Positions 1-10,887 of a stretch of 64,000 bases of DNA are shown here, piece by piece; position 1 is the stretch's first letter, and the number at the start of each line of letters is the position of its first letter. The stretch spans positions 409,688 through 473,687 of the forward strand of contig CAJNDS010002208.1 in the NCBI GenBank assembly GCA_905221605.1. The letters run 5' to 3'. A program made the translations under genes and the position numbers. The stretch is from Symbiodinium natans (lineage: Eukaryota > Sar > Dinophyceae > Suessiales > Symbiodiniaceae). Under the pieces are notes generated by a model. It saw only the letters and a program-made list of their open reading frames with translations. It ran no database searches and was not told the DNA's origin.

Positions 1-1414
1 TCAACCGAAGGCTCACTGCTAAAAGGTAAGCCCCGCGCGGCACGCAGGAAGACAATCGACTTCTCGGTGTGAAGATCCACCTCGCAAGCTCCAGGGTCTG
101 GGCGTAGGGCTTTCGGACGGCCGGTGGCTTGGAGTGGCTGAAGTTCTCAGGTCCAACTGTGGGAATCCTGAAGGTCTACGCAGTTACGCCGTCTCTACAC
201 TGAGTCTACCCGATAAGGCATCGGAGCAGAGCATGCTGGAACATGTCTGAACAGGTTCCGTGCACGTCATGGTAAGCTGAGCCATCTTGTGGAATTGCTT
301 ACATGAGGAGTCGTGTTCAGGGGCGGATTGTGGAACTGCAGCAACTAGTTTGCAGAACGGGCGCCGCACCTCCGTCTCAAGTTAAGACTTTATGAAGGCT
401 GCTGATCGTTTAGTTGATCCAGGAGAAGCCCTATGGGGAAAACCTTGGATTGCACACCGACAGCTCTGAAATTCAGGCCCTCTGACTGCTACCAAAGCGG
501 CGTCGATGTCGAACCTCAGTTGAACACCCAAAACCACTCGTCCCCCGCTGGTTTCGGATGCCGTGTTGCAGACACCGCGGGGCACGAAGTGGGAGGGTCC
601 GCAGCTTTTGGCATCCGAACCCCCCCCCTTGCTTCCCCACTCCAGGGTCTCTTCTGAGCTCTTCGGAACCTCTCTGCTGGATTTGGGGGGGGGAGTTGAG
701 CCGTGCTAACAAAAAAAAAGCTCCGAACTCCGCTTCTCCTTAAGCCCGGCTGCTTGAGGTTGAAGCTCCAGGCCCCTCGGACCGTTCCATCTGCATCCTC
801 AGGGGGGAATTTCGAAGAAGGAGGCTTTTGTGGCAGCTTTTCAGCTCCAAGGATGGAGAGTTTAACGCCCCTGTTCGTTGCCCCTTTGCTATGAAATTCG
901 GGGGTGTTGGGGGGGCTGCAAACACAATGCTCGCATGACCGGCTTTGCAATGGTTTAGGGCTTGGGTTAGGGCGTTTAGGGTTTAGTCAGGGGCACAGCT
1001 GCGATTTCGCCTCTCACATTTATCATTTACCGATGTGGTTTGGTCAGTTCTTTCTTTCTTTATGTTCATTATTTATCTCTTTCTCTTGCTGTCTTGCTGT
1101 CTTTCTGCCTCCCCCCTCCCCCGTCCGTGACCCGAAAATGGCCCAGACCCAAAACCCCTCCCACCCCAACGGTTCCTAAACCTGGGCTTGAACAACTACG
1201 TCCACCACGCCCTCTACGTCCCAAGAATATTCATGACATTGATGTCTTGCAGTCTGGTGGCAGCCACGGCTGCTCCCAATTGGATCAAGCGAAGGCGATC
1301 GACATTCTCACCTCAGAGGGATTTAGGCGAGTTGGCTCTTAGTTTAAGGTGGGATGGATGTGCTTGTGCTTGGCACTTTGCCTAGTTTAGCCTTCGGCGG
1401 GTCAGGGTGTCGAT

Positions 1415-1490
1415 GGGTTTAGGGTTCAGGGTTCAGGGTTCAGGGTTCAGGGTTCAGGGTTTAGGGTTTAGGGTTTAGGGTTTAGGGTTA
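1415..1490 (+). repeat. Telomere-like heptamer array
   Basis: Eleven consecutive 7-base units are visible: five copies of AGGGTTC, then four of AGGGTTT, flanked by variant units (GGGTTTA at the left, AGGGTTA at the right). TTTAGGG is the telomere repeat reported for dinoflagellates. The mixed T/C third position and internal location point to an old interstitial array, not a functional chromosome end. Confidence 0.9.
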
Positions 1491-2002
1491 AAGTTCAGAG
1501 TTTCCCTTCCCGAACATGGGTACTGCCTAGCTGGGCATCACACAAACAACTTTGAGGCAATTCAGACACGATTCAAAAGGCCCCAACCACAACGCAGCCC
1601 CGGCCCCCAGTGCTCTTGACGCCCAGGCACGCAGGGCCTGGTACCGTGCCGAGCGGGCCCCGCTACGTGGCTCCTGCATTTCAGGCTAAGTGGGATGCAC
1701 GTCAAAGGTGGGCTTCAAGCGTTTGCAGGAATTATTTGCCTTATGCGTGGGGCTTGCACCACCACACAGCTCGGAACGTCCCTAAACCCTGCGTGGGCCG
1801 ACATGCACGACACAAGGACATGCAGCGGCACGGTGTGCAGCCTAACGATGCGGGCACCAGCAAACCTGCCACAAGCTTTTCACCAAGCGCCTTGTCATCA
1901 TTCTCAACTCGAGAGCAGGGCGAAGCTAGTACCGAGGGAATCTGAATGGAATGTAGGCTTGGTAGACCTGCTTAGGAAGACAACGTACGGTGATGCGAGG
2001 GA

Positions 2003-2025
2003 GGGGGGGGGGGGGGGGCGGGGGG
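2003..2025 (+). repeat. G homopolymer run
   Basis: Sixteen consecutive G followed by one C and six more G. Similar runs recur at 15332-15351, 29324-29342, 29636-29653 (C) and 48139-48156. Confidence 0.9.
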
Positions 2026-2439
2026 AGCGTGACCTTAAATCCCTGCTGCCTGCCGAAGGAAGCCTGGAAATTCCATGTCGATCGCCTTGGATGTGCCGAG
2101 CCATGCTTTGAGATTCGCGTCCCGATCTTCCATGGTGTTGGCTGGCGCTCACATCAACCAGATTCACAGCCTATTTCGAAAGTTTGAGGTGTGCGGAGCC
2201 TTTTTCACGCTTTTCTTGGGCTTTCAGACTGCAGGGTCTAGGCTCGAGGGTAAACCACGGCTTGTGTCTCGACAAGTGCTTGGCCTTCAGAAACTATGAG
2301 TCATGAGGTTCGCAGGCAGAGTTGTCTGGCTCAGGTGGGCCTTTGACTGGTATGAGTACAACATGCGCGCTTTGGCTTCAGGGTCTGAGGGGCATGCCCC
2401 TCAAACTTGAGTTCTGTCTGCCCTGACTGCCTTGAACCC

Positions 2440-2832
2440 TTAGAAACACCTTCGAATCTTGCCAGGCTCTGGGAAACCTGCACCTCCCCTTAACAATTGC
2501 TTGAAGGTTCCCACAGGCATCGCTGCAATCACCCAAACTGTTTGGCCCAAACCACCCAACTTCAGTCCCAGGCGCCAGAATGGCGCCGTTTCCACTAGCA
2601 TCGCCAGCGGTAGCGGCCAGGAGGTTGTTAAACCTTTGGACTGTACTCTCAGAAAGCCTGTCCGCAGGATTTTCACAGAGTCCTTGCGTTTATAAGGTTG
2701 CCTTTGAATCTCGGCTCCTTTTGTGATTTTAGTGAAGCCCCGCTGTCTCCTCACAGGTCTTCTTGGGAAGCCGAGAGGCTCAGTGTCCAGGTTCCAGTTG
2801 AAGACCTGGGCCGAAACCCTGGACCGGAGCAT
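2440..2832 (-). CDS. Hypothetical ORF, 130 codons
   Basis: An open frame runs from a true ATG at 2832 to TAA at 2440, with no recognised domain. The N-terminal half is rich in Arg and Lys. The second half has a Gly-rich hydrophobic stretch (LGLKLGGLGQTVWVIAAMPV), which may be a weak membrane segment. It lies on the same strand as, and downstream of, the large gene at 4610-7852, so it would fit a head-to-tail cluster. I infer coding potential only from the ATG start, frame length and strand; it could equally be chance or an exon of a spliced gene. Confidence 0.2.
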   Translation of the reverse strand: MLRSRVSAQVFNWNLDTEPLGFPRRPVRRQRGFTKITKGAEIQRQPYKRKDSVKILRTGFLRVQSKGLTTSWPLPLAMLVETAPFWRLGLKLGGLGQTVWVIAAMPVGTFKQLLRGGAGFPEPGKIRRCF

Positions 2833-3439
2833 TTATGGTACGCTTCGTTCGGGCTTAGGGTGCTTTCTTTTCCCAGAACTTACCCTACATCCTGGCTCTT
2901 TCTGGAAAGCAGACGCCGATGAGCCACTTTGGAGAAGAGCCCAATATTAGCGCACTTTTCAGGTCACGCCCTATGCCCAGAACAGCTTCCAAGCCTCCGT
3001 GATATGCTTCTCCGTGGGCGTCGCGGGCGGTGACTCCCGCGCCATTGCCTGACAACGCGTGTCATGATGGCATGTAGACAGATGATCTGGCATGCCCCGA
3101 ACTGCCTCAGCGACTCAGCGAGCGTTCAACCCTTGAACCCCACAAGCTGAGCTGCTGGGAGATGGTGGCTGCCGGGCGCCGTTTGTCGGCGGCTCGCCTG
3201 CGTCGACATCTGCTTCGACTTCGACAGCCCCGTCAATTGAGCAAAAAGGCCGAAGCAGAAACCCTGCGAAGGTGGAACTTTGCTCCCTGAGGGCAGACTT
3301 GATCCAGTCAAACACCCATCAGATCCCGAAAAGCCCCCTGCATCTGCTGTAGACAAGTGAAACAACGCATCTCATCTCGAAAGCCTGAACCTAGCACTTG
3401 GACAAAGCCGACCCCCTCTTCAACTTTCCACAAAAGATC

Positions 3440-4012
3440 TTAAACCCTGCAGTGCGCGCCGGTGCCGCGGCGGCAGGGCCCTGGGCCGAGGGCCGTGGCA
3501 AAGCGATGGGGCGGCCGAATGCGGCTGCGGGCGGGCGGCGAGACTTCGACGCTGGTACTGCTGTCCGAAGAGCGCTCACACACGGGCTCGGGTGTGTTTT
3601 GGGAGGGGCCTAACAGAAGGTGTGCGCACTGACGCAAGGGAGTTGCGCATGTTCTAGGACTTCGGGTTGCCAATTCCGCGCCCTGACCCCACGTAGTCTT
3701 GCTCAACTGCCCTCCCATCGCCACACATCGACAAGCATCCTGCTGGCTTAAGGCCCTCCCTCCGGGCGTTTTCGCAAGCCTTGAACAACTCATCCACCTT
3801 ACGTTTGCTTCATGAGAAGAAAATGATATCAAGCCTGGAGGGCTACGAGCCCAACACCCTGCAGGAAGTGGTGCATTTGGGCACTGGCGGATGCCGGCTC
3901 TTCCACAAACAGGGCCTGAATCCTCAGCGCGCATATCTCGTCCCAAAATGGCTGACCCTATCCTTGCTTCGCCCAAACTCGCAGAAGTGCTTGAAGCTGG
4001 CCCTCGTTTCAT
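3440..4012 (-). CDS. Hypothetical ORF, 190 codons
   Basis: An ATG at 4012 opens 190 codons to TAA at 3440, starting about 600 bases beyond the end of the large membrane-protein gene on the same strand. The product is rich in Ser, Pro, Arg, Cys and Ala and has no membrane segment or known motif. Such composition is typical of spurious frames in GC-rich DNA, and a plausible intron donor (GTAAGG) occurs inside the frame near 3800. It may therefore be an artefact or contain parts of a spliced gene. Confidence 0.17.
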   Translation of the reverse strand: MKRGPASSTSASLGEARIGSAILGRDMRAEDSGPVCGRAGIRQCPNAPLPAGCWARSPPGLISFSSHEANVRWMSCSRLAKTPGGRALSQQDACRCVAMGGQLSKTTWGQGAELATRSPRTCATPLRQCAHLLLGPSQNTPEPVCERSSDSSTSVEVSPPARSRIRPPHRFATALGPGPCRRGTGAHCRV

Positions 4013-4609
4013 TCTCCTTGTTGACCATCACTGTACTAGGACCAGGCAGAGCTGGAGCAACGTAGCGTGGTCGGCATACTCGCTCGGATGCGCAAGTCAG
4101 CAGAAGACTTTACATGGGTTTTCTTACAGTGACAACATGGCAAGTGCCGCGAACCTGGCTGGAAAAAGACCACCTCTTGAATCGATTGCAGTCACCTAGG
4201 ATTCAAAAGCCATAAGATCCCAGCATGCTATGGAAGACTAACTGGAAGTTTCCCCCCCACCCCCCCCCATGATCCCGCACATTCCGGAGTGAGAGCCCGC
4301 ACTCTGGCGATGCCAAGCCCAAACGATCACGAACCTGTGAATAGGGACGGAAGAGAAGACGCACGCCAAAAACTTCGCTTGCGGCTTGCATCTTCGAGCT
4401 TCACCTCCGTCCACACTACATGCGAAATCGTGAACCCTAACGGAATCCAAAAACAGGGAAATGTTGAACCTACGGCAGACAGGTACGTGCGCACGGGCCT
4501 GGTCGATGCTCGGCATCTCCTCCTGCGGCAGGCCGGGGGTCAAAACCAAAAACGGGCCTTTTTCCGGTTGGGCCTGAGCTTTTGGATGCCTCTCGGTCGT
4601 GGCTTCCCT

Positions 4610-7600
4610 TTAAACAGGCGTGGCAAGCGAGGCTCTCTGCTCCTCTGGCCGTGCCCTTACAAGGACGGCACCGCCTCCAGTGACATTGCGCCCAAGAACC
4701 AAATATCCCAAGCTGGGGTCCTTGCACATGGCAATCGGCTGGAAACTCGCGGAATCTGCAAAGCTCGCCCTCCAGCGACCGAAGCTGTGGGAAGTCAGAA
4801 GGTCCCAGGACTCCACATCGCCTGTGGAAAGAAGCGCCCAAAGAACCCCACGCTGCTCCATGTGCAACGCTGCAACCGCCTTAGACGGATCTTGCAGCGG
4901 AGCATCCAGGCCAGGTTGCAGCTTTGTGGGCTCAGGCACACCAAGCCCAAGCTCGTCAGGTAGCGGAACTGCAGCCACCGGAATCAGGCGGCCATCCCAA
5001 CCTGCAAGAAGCAAGCACCAGTCCGTCAAGGACCCCTGTGGCAGCAAGGTGGCCAGCTGTTCGCACCTTGTGATGCTGCCGGTCACCTGCAACCACGGCG
5101 GTTGACCGGCGAGCGCAAGGGCCGCGCGAGCATGCCCTGGATGCCAGACCTCGATGCGGTCTGCTGCGGGCGACAGAAGGAGGCAGTGGGCGAAGCCACC
5201 GGCGCAGGCTGCACCGATTGAAGGCAACCGGCCACGCCAGACCTCGTCCAATCGCAGCGTGGTGCTTTCGTCTTGGGCCACGCCCGCGTAGACTGCAAAG
5301 GGACTCGCCACGTGAAACAGCCCGGAGGAAGGGCACAGCAGGCCCTGAGGTCGGAAAAAGATTCCATGCGGCCATTCGACCTCCAGATGCTCGAAGCTCC
5401 AAGTCATCTTGGCCTCGCAGAGCCTCCGCTCGTGGGCCGGGTGCTGCTGAAAATCTACTTGGTAGATGTGAACTTCCTTCAGGAAAGCCATGAGACCAGA
5501 CCACAGCCAGCATACTTGCAACACGCGTGTGATGTTGCGGAGCACTTGCCACGGAAGTTTTTCTGGCACGAAGTGCTGGGCGTTCGCGCCTGCCATGGCC
5601 ACCAGTGTGGGGTCTCTGCCTGGGTCACGGTCGGCCGCACTTGCTTGAGCTGCTGGAACTGCTTGAGATGCCTGAGCGGCTTGGGCGCCCGCCTCCATTG
5701 TCTCGTCGTGTGAATCTGAGCGAGATCGGAGCAGCTCAGCATTGGCCTCCCGATCCTCTCCCCGCTGGTGCAGACGGGTCTTGAAGAGAGTGATCAGATT
5801 TGGGAACTGCCCTCTCGTCACCCCAGAGCCCGCGGCAGTATGCGGAGGAGGCGCATTGCGGGAGGCGTGGCGCTTATTCTGCTTGTTTTTCTTCGCCTTA
5901 AGCTCACTCTGCAGGCGGCGGCGCTGCATCGTGATTCTCAAGTCTGACATGATCCGCTGTTCCAGAAGGCTGCGGGCAGCATCCTCCAGATCCTTCATGA
6001 TGGCTCGGACAGCTTCAAGGGACAGGACCAGTGCGCCGGGACACTCTCGCGCCGCATCTTCAAAAAGAGTTCGCCGTGACTCGATTTCGAAGTGGTAGCA
6101 GGACGTCCTGTACCCTTCATCGTGCTCAAAAGGGCCCACCAGGCAGCCGGCAAAAGGATCCGCAGACCGCTCTTCGGAAGAGAGCTCGGACCATGGCCGG
6201 AAATCCCGTTCTAGGTTGCGGAGTGCCTCTGTAACCCCTTTCAATCGACAACACCGCTCCAGCTCCGTGCAAATCGTGCTGCCCCAGTTCTTGAGCTGAT
6301 CCTGTACTGCCTCAAGATCCTTCGACTGCTGCTTCGACAGCGCCCAGGAGGGTGCTGCGTTCCAGCGTCGGGTGGCGCACTGGGCCATGGTCAGCTGCGA
6401 GGCGGCCCTTTGGGCCGCAGCAAGCAAAGCCTCCTCGGCCTCTTCATCTGCATCCTTCTCCTCCTTGACCCCCAACTGCCTGAACATCTCGCCCTCGATG
6501 ATGTCATCCTCGCAATTGTTGCCGTCCGCATGCGGGTCCCAGCCCGAAGAGTCCCCAAAGACGTCCAGAAACAGTACCTGCCGAAATCGCCGAGGCAGCT
6601 TTGCCTGGTCATCGCCGTGCGGAGCCGCAACACGAAGCCAAAGCTCCAACCAGAGCACCTGGCAGAGAAAGCTCAGGGGCGACAGCATGTAGGTCTGCGC
6701 AGGATCCAGCACACCACCCTCAATGCGGTGGCCATGTGCAACACCCCAGGCAGTCAGCAGGCAGGGCATGATGCCAACCACCTGCACAGCCAGGATCTCC
6801 CGTCTCCTCAGACCGGCCAAGTCCAAAACAGCCAAAGCGATGGTCGTGCTCTGAAACAGCGTTACCAAAGCGTAGCCGGTCGTCGGAGAGTGGTTCTCCA
6901 CCAATGTGTGACAGATGCAGTAGTAGCTGAGGCCCTGCAGAATCTGGTTGACGCCCAAGCCCATGCAAACCCTGCAGTAGGCGTCATAGCACTGCCACTT
7001 GGACTGCAGCTGTCGAAAGAGCTGCACATGGCGTTCTGGCTGCGCTCCTTTTGAGCAAGCGAGCAGATCCTCACCTCCAATAACCGTCTCCTCCATCTCC
7101 GGCAGAAGATTCTGCCCTGAGGTGAGGCCGGAAGGTGGGGCCACTGAAGCCACTGAACCCACTGAAGCCGAAGCTCCCGAAAGCTGGACGTCTGGCTTTC
7201 CGAAGGTTGTTGGGGCTTCGTGGCGCCTCAAAGGTATCTTGGGCCCCTCTTTCAGATCCTTGTCCACATCCGTCGGATGGGCTTCTGCCTCTGGAGTCTC
7301 GGGAACTTTCTCGCGCTCGCCGTGCACCTGCTGCCACTCCTGCCGATCCTGAAAAGGCAGACGAAGCAGATTGGCAACACCTTGCTGCTCGTAGTCCTTC
7401 AAATTGCTCCGGAGCCCTGCAATCTGCTTCATGCTGGGAATGGGCAGGCGCACGAAGCGCGTCAGCAGGCGCACCCCGAAGCTGTGGGATGCAATGGAGG
7501 CGTGCATGCTCAGCCACACCGCCAGTAGTAGGTAGATAAAGGCACAAGCATTGGACAGAAGGAATAATGACAGCAAGAATGGGGGAGCAGAAGCCTGCAC

Positions 7601-7852
7601 TCGACCCTCACAGAAGAGCACGATGCAAAACTCTAAGAACAAGGCACCCACCAAGTGATACACGTCCATGCGGTCCACCGTCAGCTCTACCAGGTCGCGC
7701 ACGTCCTCCCGGAAGAGCTCGAAGCGCTTGACCTGCATCTCCAGCCGAAGGGTCTCTCGTTCAATTCTTTGGTCTTGATCAAACTTGAAATTCTCCCGGT
7801 TGTAGGAGAAGAGCTCTTTGGCCCCAAGGCCAGCTGCCATTAGCATCTCCAT
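4610..7852 (-). CDS. Large dinoflagellate-type multi-pass membrane protein, unknown function
   Basis: This is the only long intronless gene in the window: 1,080 codons from ATG at 7852 to TAA at 4610. The frame can be read five codons further up to a GTG, but no ATG precedes 7852 before an in-frame TAG. The N-terminus (about residues 17-60) is charged and probably coiled coil. It is followed by a motif block that I associate with an uncharacterised, expanded dinoflagellate family (EDVRDLVELTVDRMD, then FCIVLFCEGR, then AVWLSMHASIASHSFGVRLL). Hydrophobic segments sit at about 65-82, 91-117, 298-317, 325-347, 352-373 and 390-409, with another near 770-795. The last 300 residues have alternating short beta-type strands with Trp and Asp (for example DRIEVWHPGH and GDVESWDL) resembling a WD or other beta-propeller. 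Family membership is from memory; reaction and ligand are unknown. An SL-like octamer upstream suggests a retroposed copy. Confidence 0.85.
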   Translation of the reverse strand: MEMLMAAGLGAKELFSYNRENFKFDQDQRIERETLRLEMQVKRFELFREDVRDLVELTVDRMDVYHLVGALFLEFCIVLFCEGRVQASAPPFLLSLFLLSNACAFIYLLLAVWLSMHASIASHSFGVRLLTRFVRLPIPSMKQIAGLRSNLKDYEQQGVANLLRLPFQDRQEWQQVHGEREKVPETPEAEAHPTDVDKDLKEGPKIPLRRHEAPTTFGKPDVQLSGASASVGSVASVAPPSGLTSGQNLLPEMEETVIGGEDLLACSKGAQPERHVQLFRQLQSKWQCYDAYCRVCMGLGVNQILQGLSYYCICHTLVENHSPTTGYALVTLFQSTTIALAVLDLAGLRRREILAVQVVGIMPCLLTAWGVAHGHRIEGGVLDPAQTYMLSPLSFLCQVLWLELWLRVAAPHGDDQAKLPRRFRQVLFLDVFGDSSGWDPHADGNNCEDDIIEGEMFRQLGVKEEKDADEEAEEALLAAAQRAASQLTMAQCATRRWNAAPSWALSKQQSKDLEAVQDQLKNWGSTICTELERCCRLKGVTEALRNLERDFRPWSELSSEERSADPFAGCLVGPFEHDEGYRTSCYHFEIESRRTLFEDAARECPGALVLSLEAVRAIMKDLEDAARSLLEQRIMSDLRITMQRRRLQSELKAKKNKQNKRHASRNAPPPHTAAGSGVTRGQFPNLITLFKTRLHQRGEDREANAELLRSRSDSHDETMEAGAQAAQASQAVPAAQASAADRDPGRDPTLVAMAGANAQHFVPEKLPWQVLRNITRVLQVCWLWSGLMAFLKEVHIYQVDFQQHPAHERRLCEAKMTWSFEHLEVEWPHGIFFRPQGLLCPSSGLFHVASPFAVYAGVAQDESTTLRLDEVWRGRLPSIGAACAGGFAHCLLLSPAADRIEVWHPGHARAALALAGQPPWLQVTGSITRCEQLATLLPQGSLTDWCLLLAGWDGRLIPVAAVPLPDELGLGVPEPTKLQPGLDAPLQDPSKAVAALHMEQRGVLWALLSTGDVESWDLLTSHSFGRWRASFADSASFQPIAMCKDPSLGYLVLGRNVTGGGAVLVRARPEEQRASLATPV

Positions 7853-7927
7853 GGCGAGCTGAGCCACTGCCGAGGCCCCTCCGGGGCCCCTCTACTGCCT
7901 CTACTGTACACAGAATGCTCTTGAGCC
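7853..7927 (-). promoter_or_regulatory. Leader of the large gene with possible spliced-leader relic and trans-splice acceptors
   Basis: Read on the minus strand, GGCTCAAG at 7927-7920 equals the last eight bases of the conserved dinoflagellate spliced leader (...ATTTTGGCTCAAG). It lies 67 bases before the ATG at 7852. Between them are several AG dinucleotides (around TGTACAGTAG), any of which could accept a fresh leader by trans-splicing. An 8-base match this close to a start is unlikely but not impossible by chance. The rest of the 22-base leader is not preserved. Confidence 0.4.
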
Positions 7928-9934
7928 GTGACACTCTCTTTCAGTGTCCAGGACTCCGGGCGAGAACGACGTTGGATGCAAGAGCCTTCATGTTAACCCT
8001 GAATCCTGAACCACATCTGGGATTCCGGGGATTTCCGGGGTCTGCTCCAAGACGGACAGGGGGCCGGGAAGCAGATGAAGGGTTGAGGCGGGTGCGGGGA
8101 GTATGGCGGTCGCCCGGGCTCGGGCCTCGGGCCTGTGTTGTAGGATTTCAGGGCTTGGATGTGTAGGGCATGGCTCGATAAAGGTGGTACGACTTCGCCA
8201 GGGCGTGCGTCTTAGAGGGGGCTTAGATGCACTTAGCGTTCGCCATTTTTTTTGGGCAAGGACCTGCTCTTTTCATCTCAGCCTGCGTTGTAGTTCGGAT
8301 CTTTCGGCCAGTTTGTATCGCACGTGGCTTCATCAGGCTCCCGGTTTAGAGCGTTGGCGATGCTGCATTTGCTTAAGGGCTTGCTGTGCGTGCTGCGCTG
8401 TGTTGCCACTTGATGCCCCGATCATTGGCTTACCTTTCTCAGCGATAGCCTCAACCAAACCCTTCAAAAACCGGCCTCTGCGTTTGAGAGGCCGAGGAAG
8501 GCTGCGAGGGCTGGGAACTCCGTGTCTGTGATCACAGCGATGGCATCATCCCTGTAGGGCGTTAGGGTTTAGGGAGGCCAGAGTTTGGAGAGGGGCTTCA
8601 GGGGGCTTCAGAGATGTGATGCCACAGTCGAGAAGGATAGGGAGCTTCAGAGATCGATTCAAGACGATGCAGGTGCGGCAACGAGCCCTGCCAAGAAAGA
8701 AAAGAACGAAAGCCTCGAAGGAAGAGCCCAAGAAGTGGTGATCTGATGTCACATTGTTACTCAATTGTGGAATGGCACTCTTCAGAACTTGCCTTTCGTG
8801 GCATGTTTGGCTTAGGAATGGATTCGAGCCATCACGCCCAGAGCATGATGCGTTTGCCCCCCTGAAAGTAGCGGTACCTTACCAAGATAGGAAAGACAAG
8901 AAGCAACACTCAAACTGTCCTGTGCGGCAGCTCGGTTTCTGGCTGGGGCCTACAGGGTCTAGAGTCTAGACTTCCACACGCAAACGCAGCAATGCACCCT
9001 TATGTCGCAGGAACTGAGCAACATGGGGCTTCTCCTTGGTACCACTCAGGAAGGTTTGCGACTTAGGCCTCCACATCCCAGAGGCCCAGGGCTACCATGG
9101 CAGATGAAGCTTGGCCGCCGCACACAACGTCCTCCCCGAGCTCGTCGCTACTGGGTGGCAGGTTGAAGAGCGAGAAGACCTGGCCGCTTTCGTGAGAAAG
9201 CCCCAAAGCTCTCGCAAGATGAGTTTCTTAAGCTTTGCGTTTTGCCCAGGCCTCCCCTCGCTGGGGGGAAAATTTGGAGCCCTGCAGGTTCGAAGTCCTG
9301 AAACGCCCCTGCCTCTTAACCCAAACCGCCCAAACCTTGGAGCCAACATCCTGACGCGCCGAATCCATTCGTTGCACTCCTACGCTAAAAACGCATTTGG
9401 AGAGGACCTGCAACATGCCCGAGCTCGAAGCCTGGTTTAAACTCTCCTGGTCAATGCTAGCTGCAACATGTAAGCCAAGCGCTTGCGAAGCTTTCTGAGC
9501 GGTTGCTCAAGAACTGATGTTCCCCAACCCGCCTTGGGGATCTCCTCCTGTTCGCTTTTCCAGATGCATGCAGGTGATAGGGAGGAGTCATGCTGGTCGT
9601 GGGGTAGTCTCGGGTTCGCAATAGGGGTCAGCACATTGACATTCGGTGCCGATTCGAGGATCTATTATCCTTTTTGAACCCGGGCGGGCATCTATTCTCC
9701 TGAACCCACAACAAGTTGACGGGGGCAGCCTCCGCAAGACGAGTACCGTTTAAAACCCTCAGAGGCCTCCTCGTCCGCCAGAGACGCCTCGCATCCGAGC
9801 GCATTAATGCGAGTCCCACATTTTGAGGAGACAGAGAAGGCCGAAGGCCCAACAACTGCCTGAGGGCCTCAAGCGTACCAGCCTTGTCGTCATCCTTCCG
9901 CTCCGCTTCGCTCGGCTCCTGCTTCTCTGCGCTT

Positions 9935-9988
9935 CACACACACACACACACACACAAAAAAAAAAAAAAACACCCCCGCGCGCGCGCA
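9935..9988. repeat. Compound CA / poly-A / CG microsatellite
   Basis: Eleven CA units (9935-9956) run directly into an A tract (to 9970), followed after CACCCC by alternating CG bases (about 9977-9988). Confidence 0.9.
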
Positions 9989-10848
9989 CGAAAAGGCAAT
10001 GTAACTATTCAGGTCGCTGGGAGGTATTGCGTTGCCTCTGCAGGCTCTGCCGGCGAGCTGCTGGCAGCTTCTCCCTGCGGGTTTTGCCCTAAGTCAAGGT
10101 TATCTTGTTCAGGTTTGGAAACTTTGGGCTTTAAAAGTAGGCACTGCAGCGTTGCTGTCGAGGCTCATGGGCCGAAGACCCTTGCTTTAAAAAACCTTGA
10201 AGAACCTACAAACCACGACAGACATGGAATCCACCTCCAGCTCCAAAAATCCCCAATCGCGCAGAAGACACAGATCCCCGTTGATCGAAGCCAGAAACCC
10301 TTGTGTCGTGTCGTCTTCGAGGCGGGTGAAGCCTCCGACTCTAACTGCGATCGGCCCTCGTGCATCGCCAATGGGCTCATCGGTGATTCATTGCGAGTCT
10401 GCTGAAGGTGGTCTGGGTTCCCTCCATACGGAGGATGGAAGGAATCTGACTAACCCAGCTGTGCAACCCAACAACCAGCAAGAATAAGATGACTAAGGAC
10501 CAATCAGGAACGGCCCAACGTTCCGTTCCGTTCCGGCGTTCTGTTCCGTTCCAGCGGGGGTGCCTCTCCTTCTGGCTCGTTCCAGTCTGGGCTCCGGAGT
10601 CTCATTTGGCGGCAGATATGCACGTACAAGCAAGACAAGGCTGCATGCAAAGACATGAAATTGAGGATGGTCGCTTGCGTGAGCTGAACGGATTGCGACC
10701 ATGGGCCTCTGTCAACACCACTTCGTGGTGATGCTGCGGTTGCTCCGCATCTGCAGCAGCCTCTGAGGATATCGGAGGCTTTACGTATAATTCTAGTCCG
10801 CCCGCTATCGCCATGGAAAGAAAAAGAGATTGGAAGAGAACAGTGGGA

Positions 10849-10887
10849 CAGAGAGAGAGAGAGAGGGAAAGAGAGAGAGAGAGAGAG
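10849..10887. repeat. GA microsatellite
   Basis: Imperfect (GA)n interrupted once by GGGAAA. It reads as Ser-Leu repeats on the minus strand and produces a spurious low-complexity frame. Confidence 0.9.

Larger units (their letters stand above)
1..2439. other. No gene recognised; telomere-like and G-run DNA
   Basis: I see no conserved domain or convincing exon pair on either strand. The stretch contains a degenerate telomere-like patch at about 945-990, a clean heptamer array at 1415-1490 and a G run at 2003-2018. Open frames of 60-140 codons occur in several overlapping frames and are not distinguishable from chance in this GC-rich DNA. Confidence 0.4.

Noticed and set aside
3944-3957. CCAAAATGGCT, reverse complement of an internal part of the spliced leader
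   Set aside because: The leader's conserved 3' end is missing, and AAAATGGC is also what a good start-codon context looks like, so it does not support a relic.
9240-9310. GGTTCGAAGTCCTG, resembling a tRNA T-arm
   Set aside because: No acceptor stem, D-arm or anticodon arm can be folded around it.
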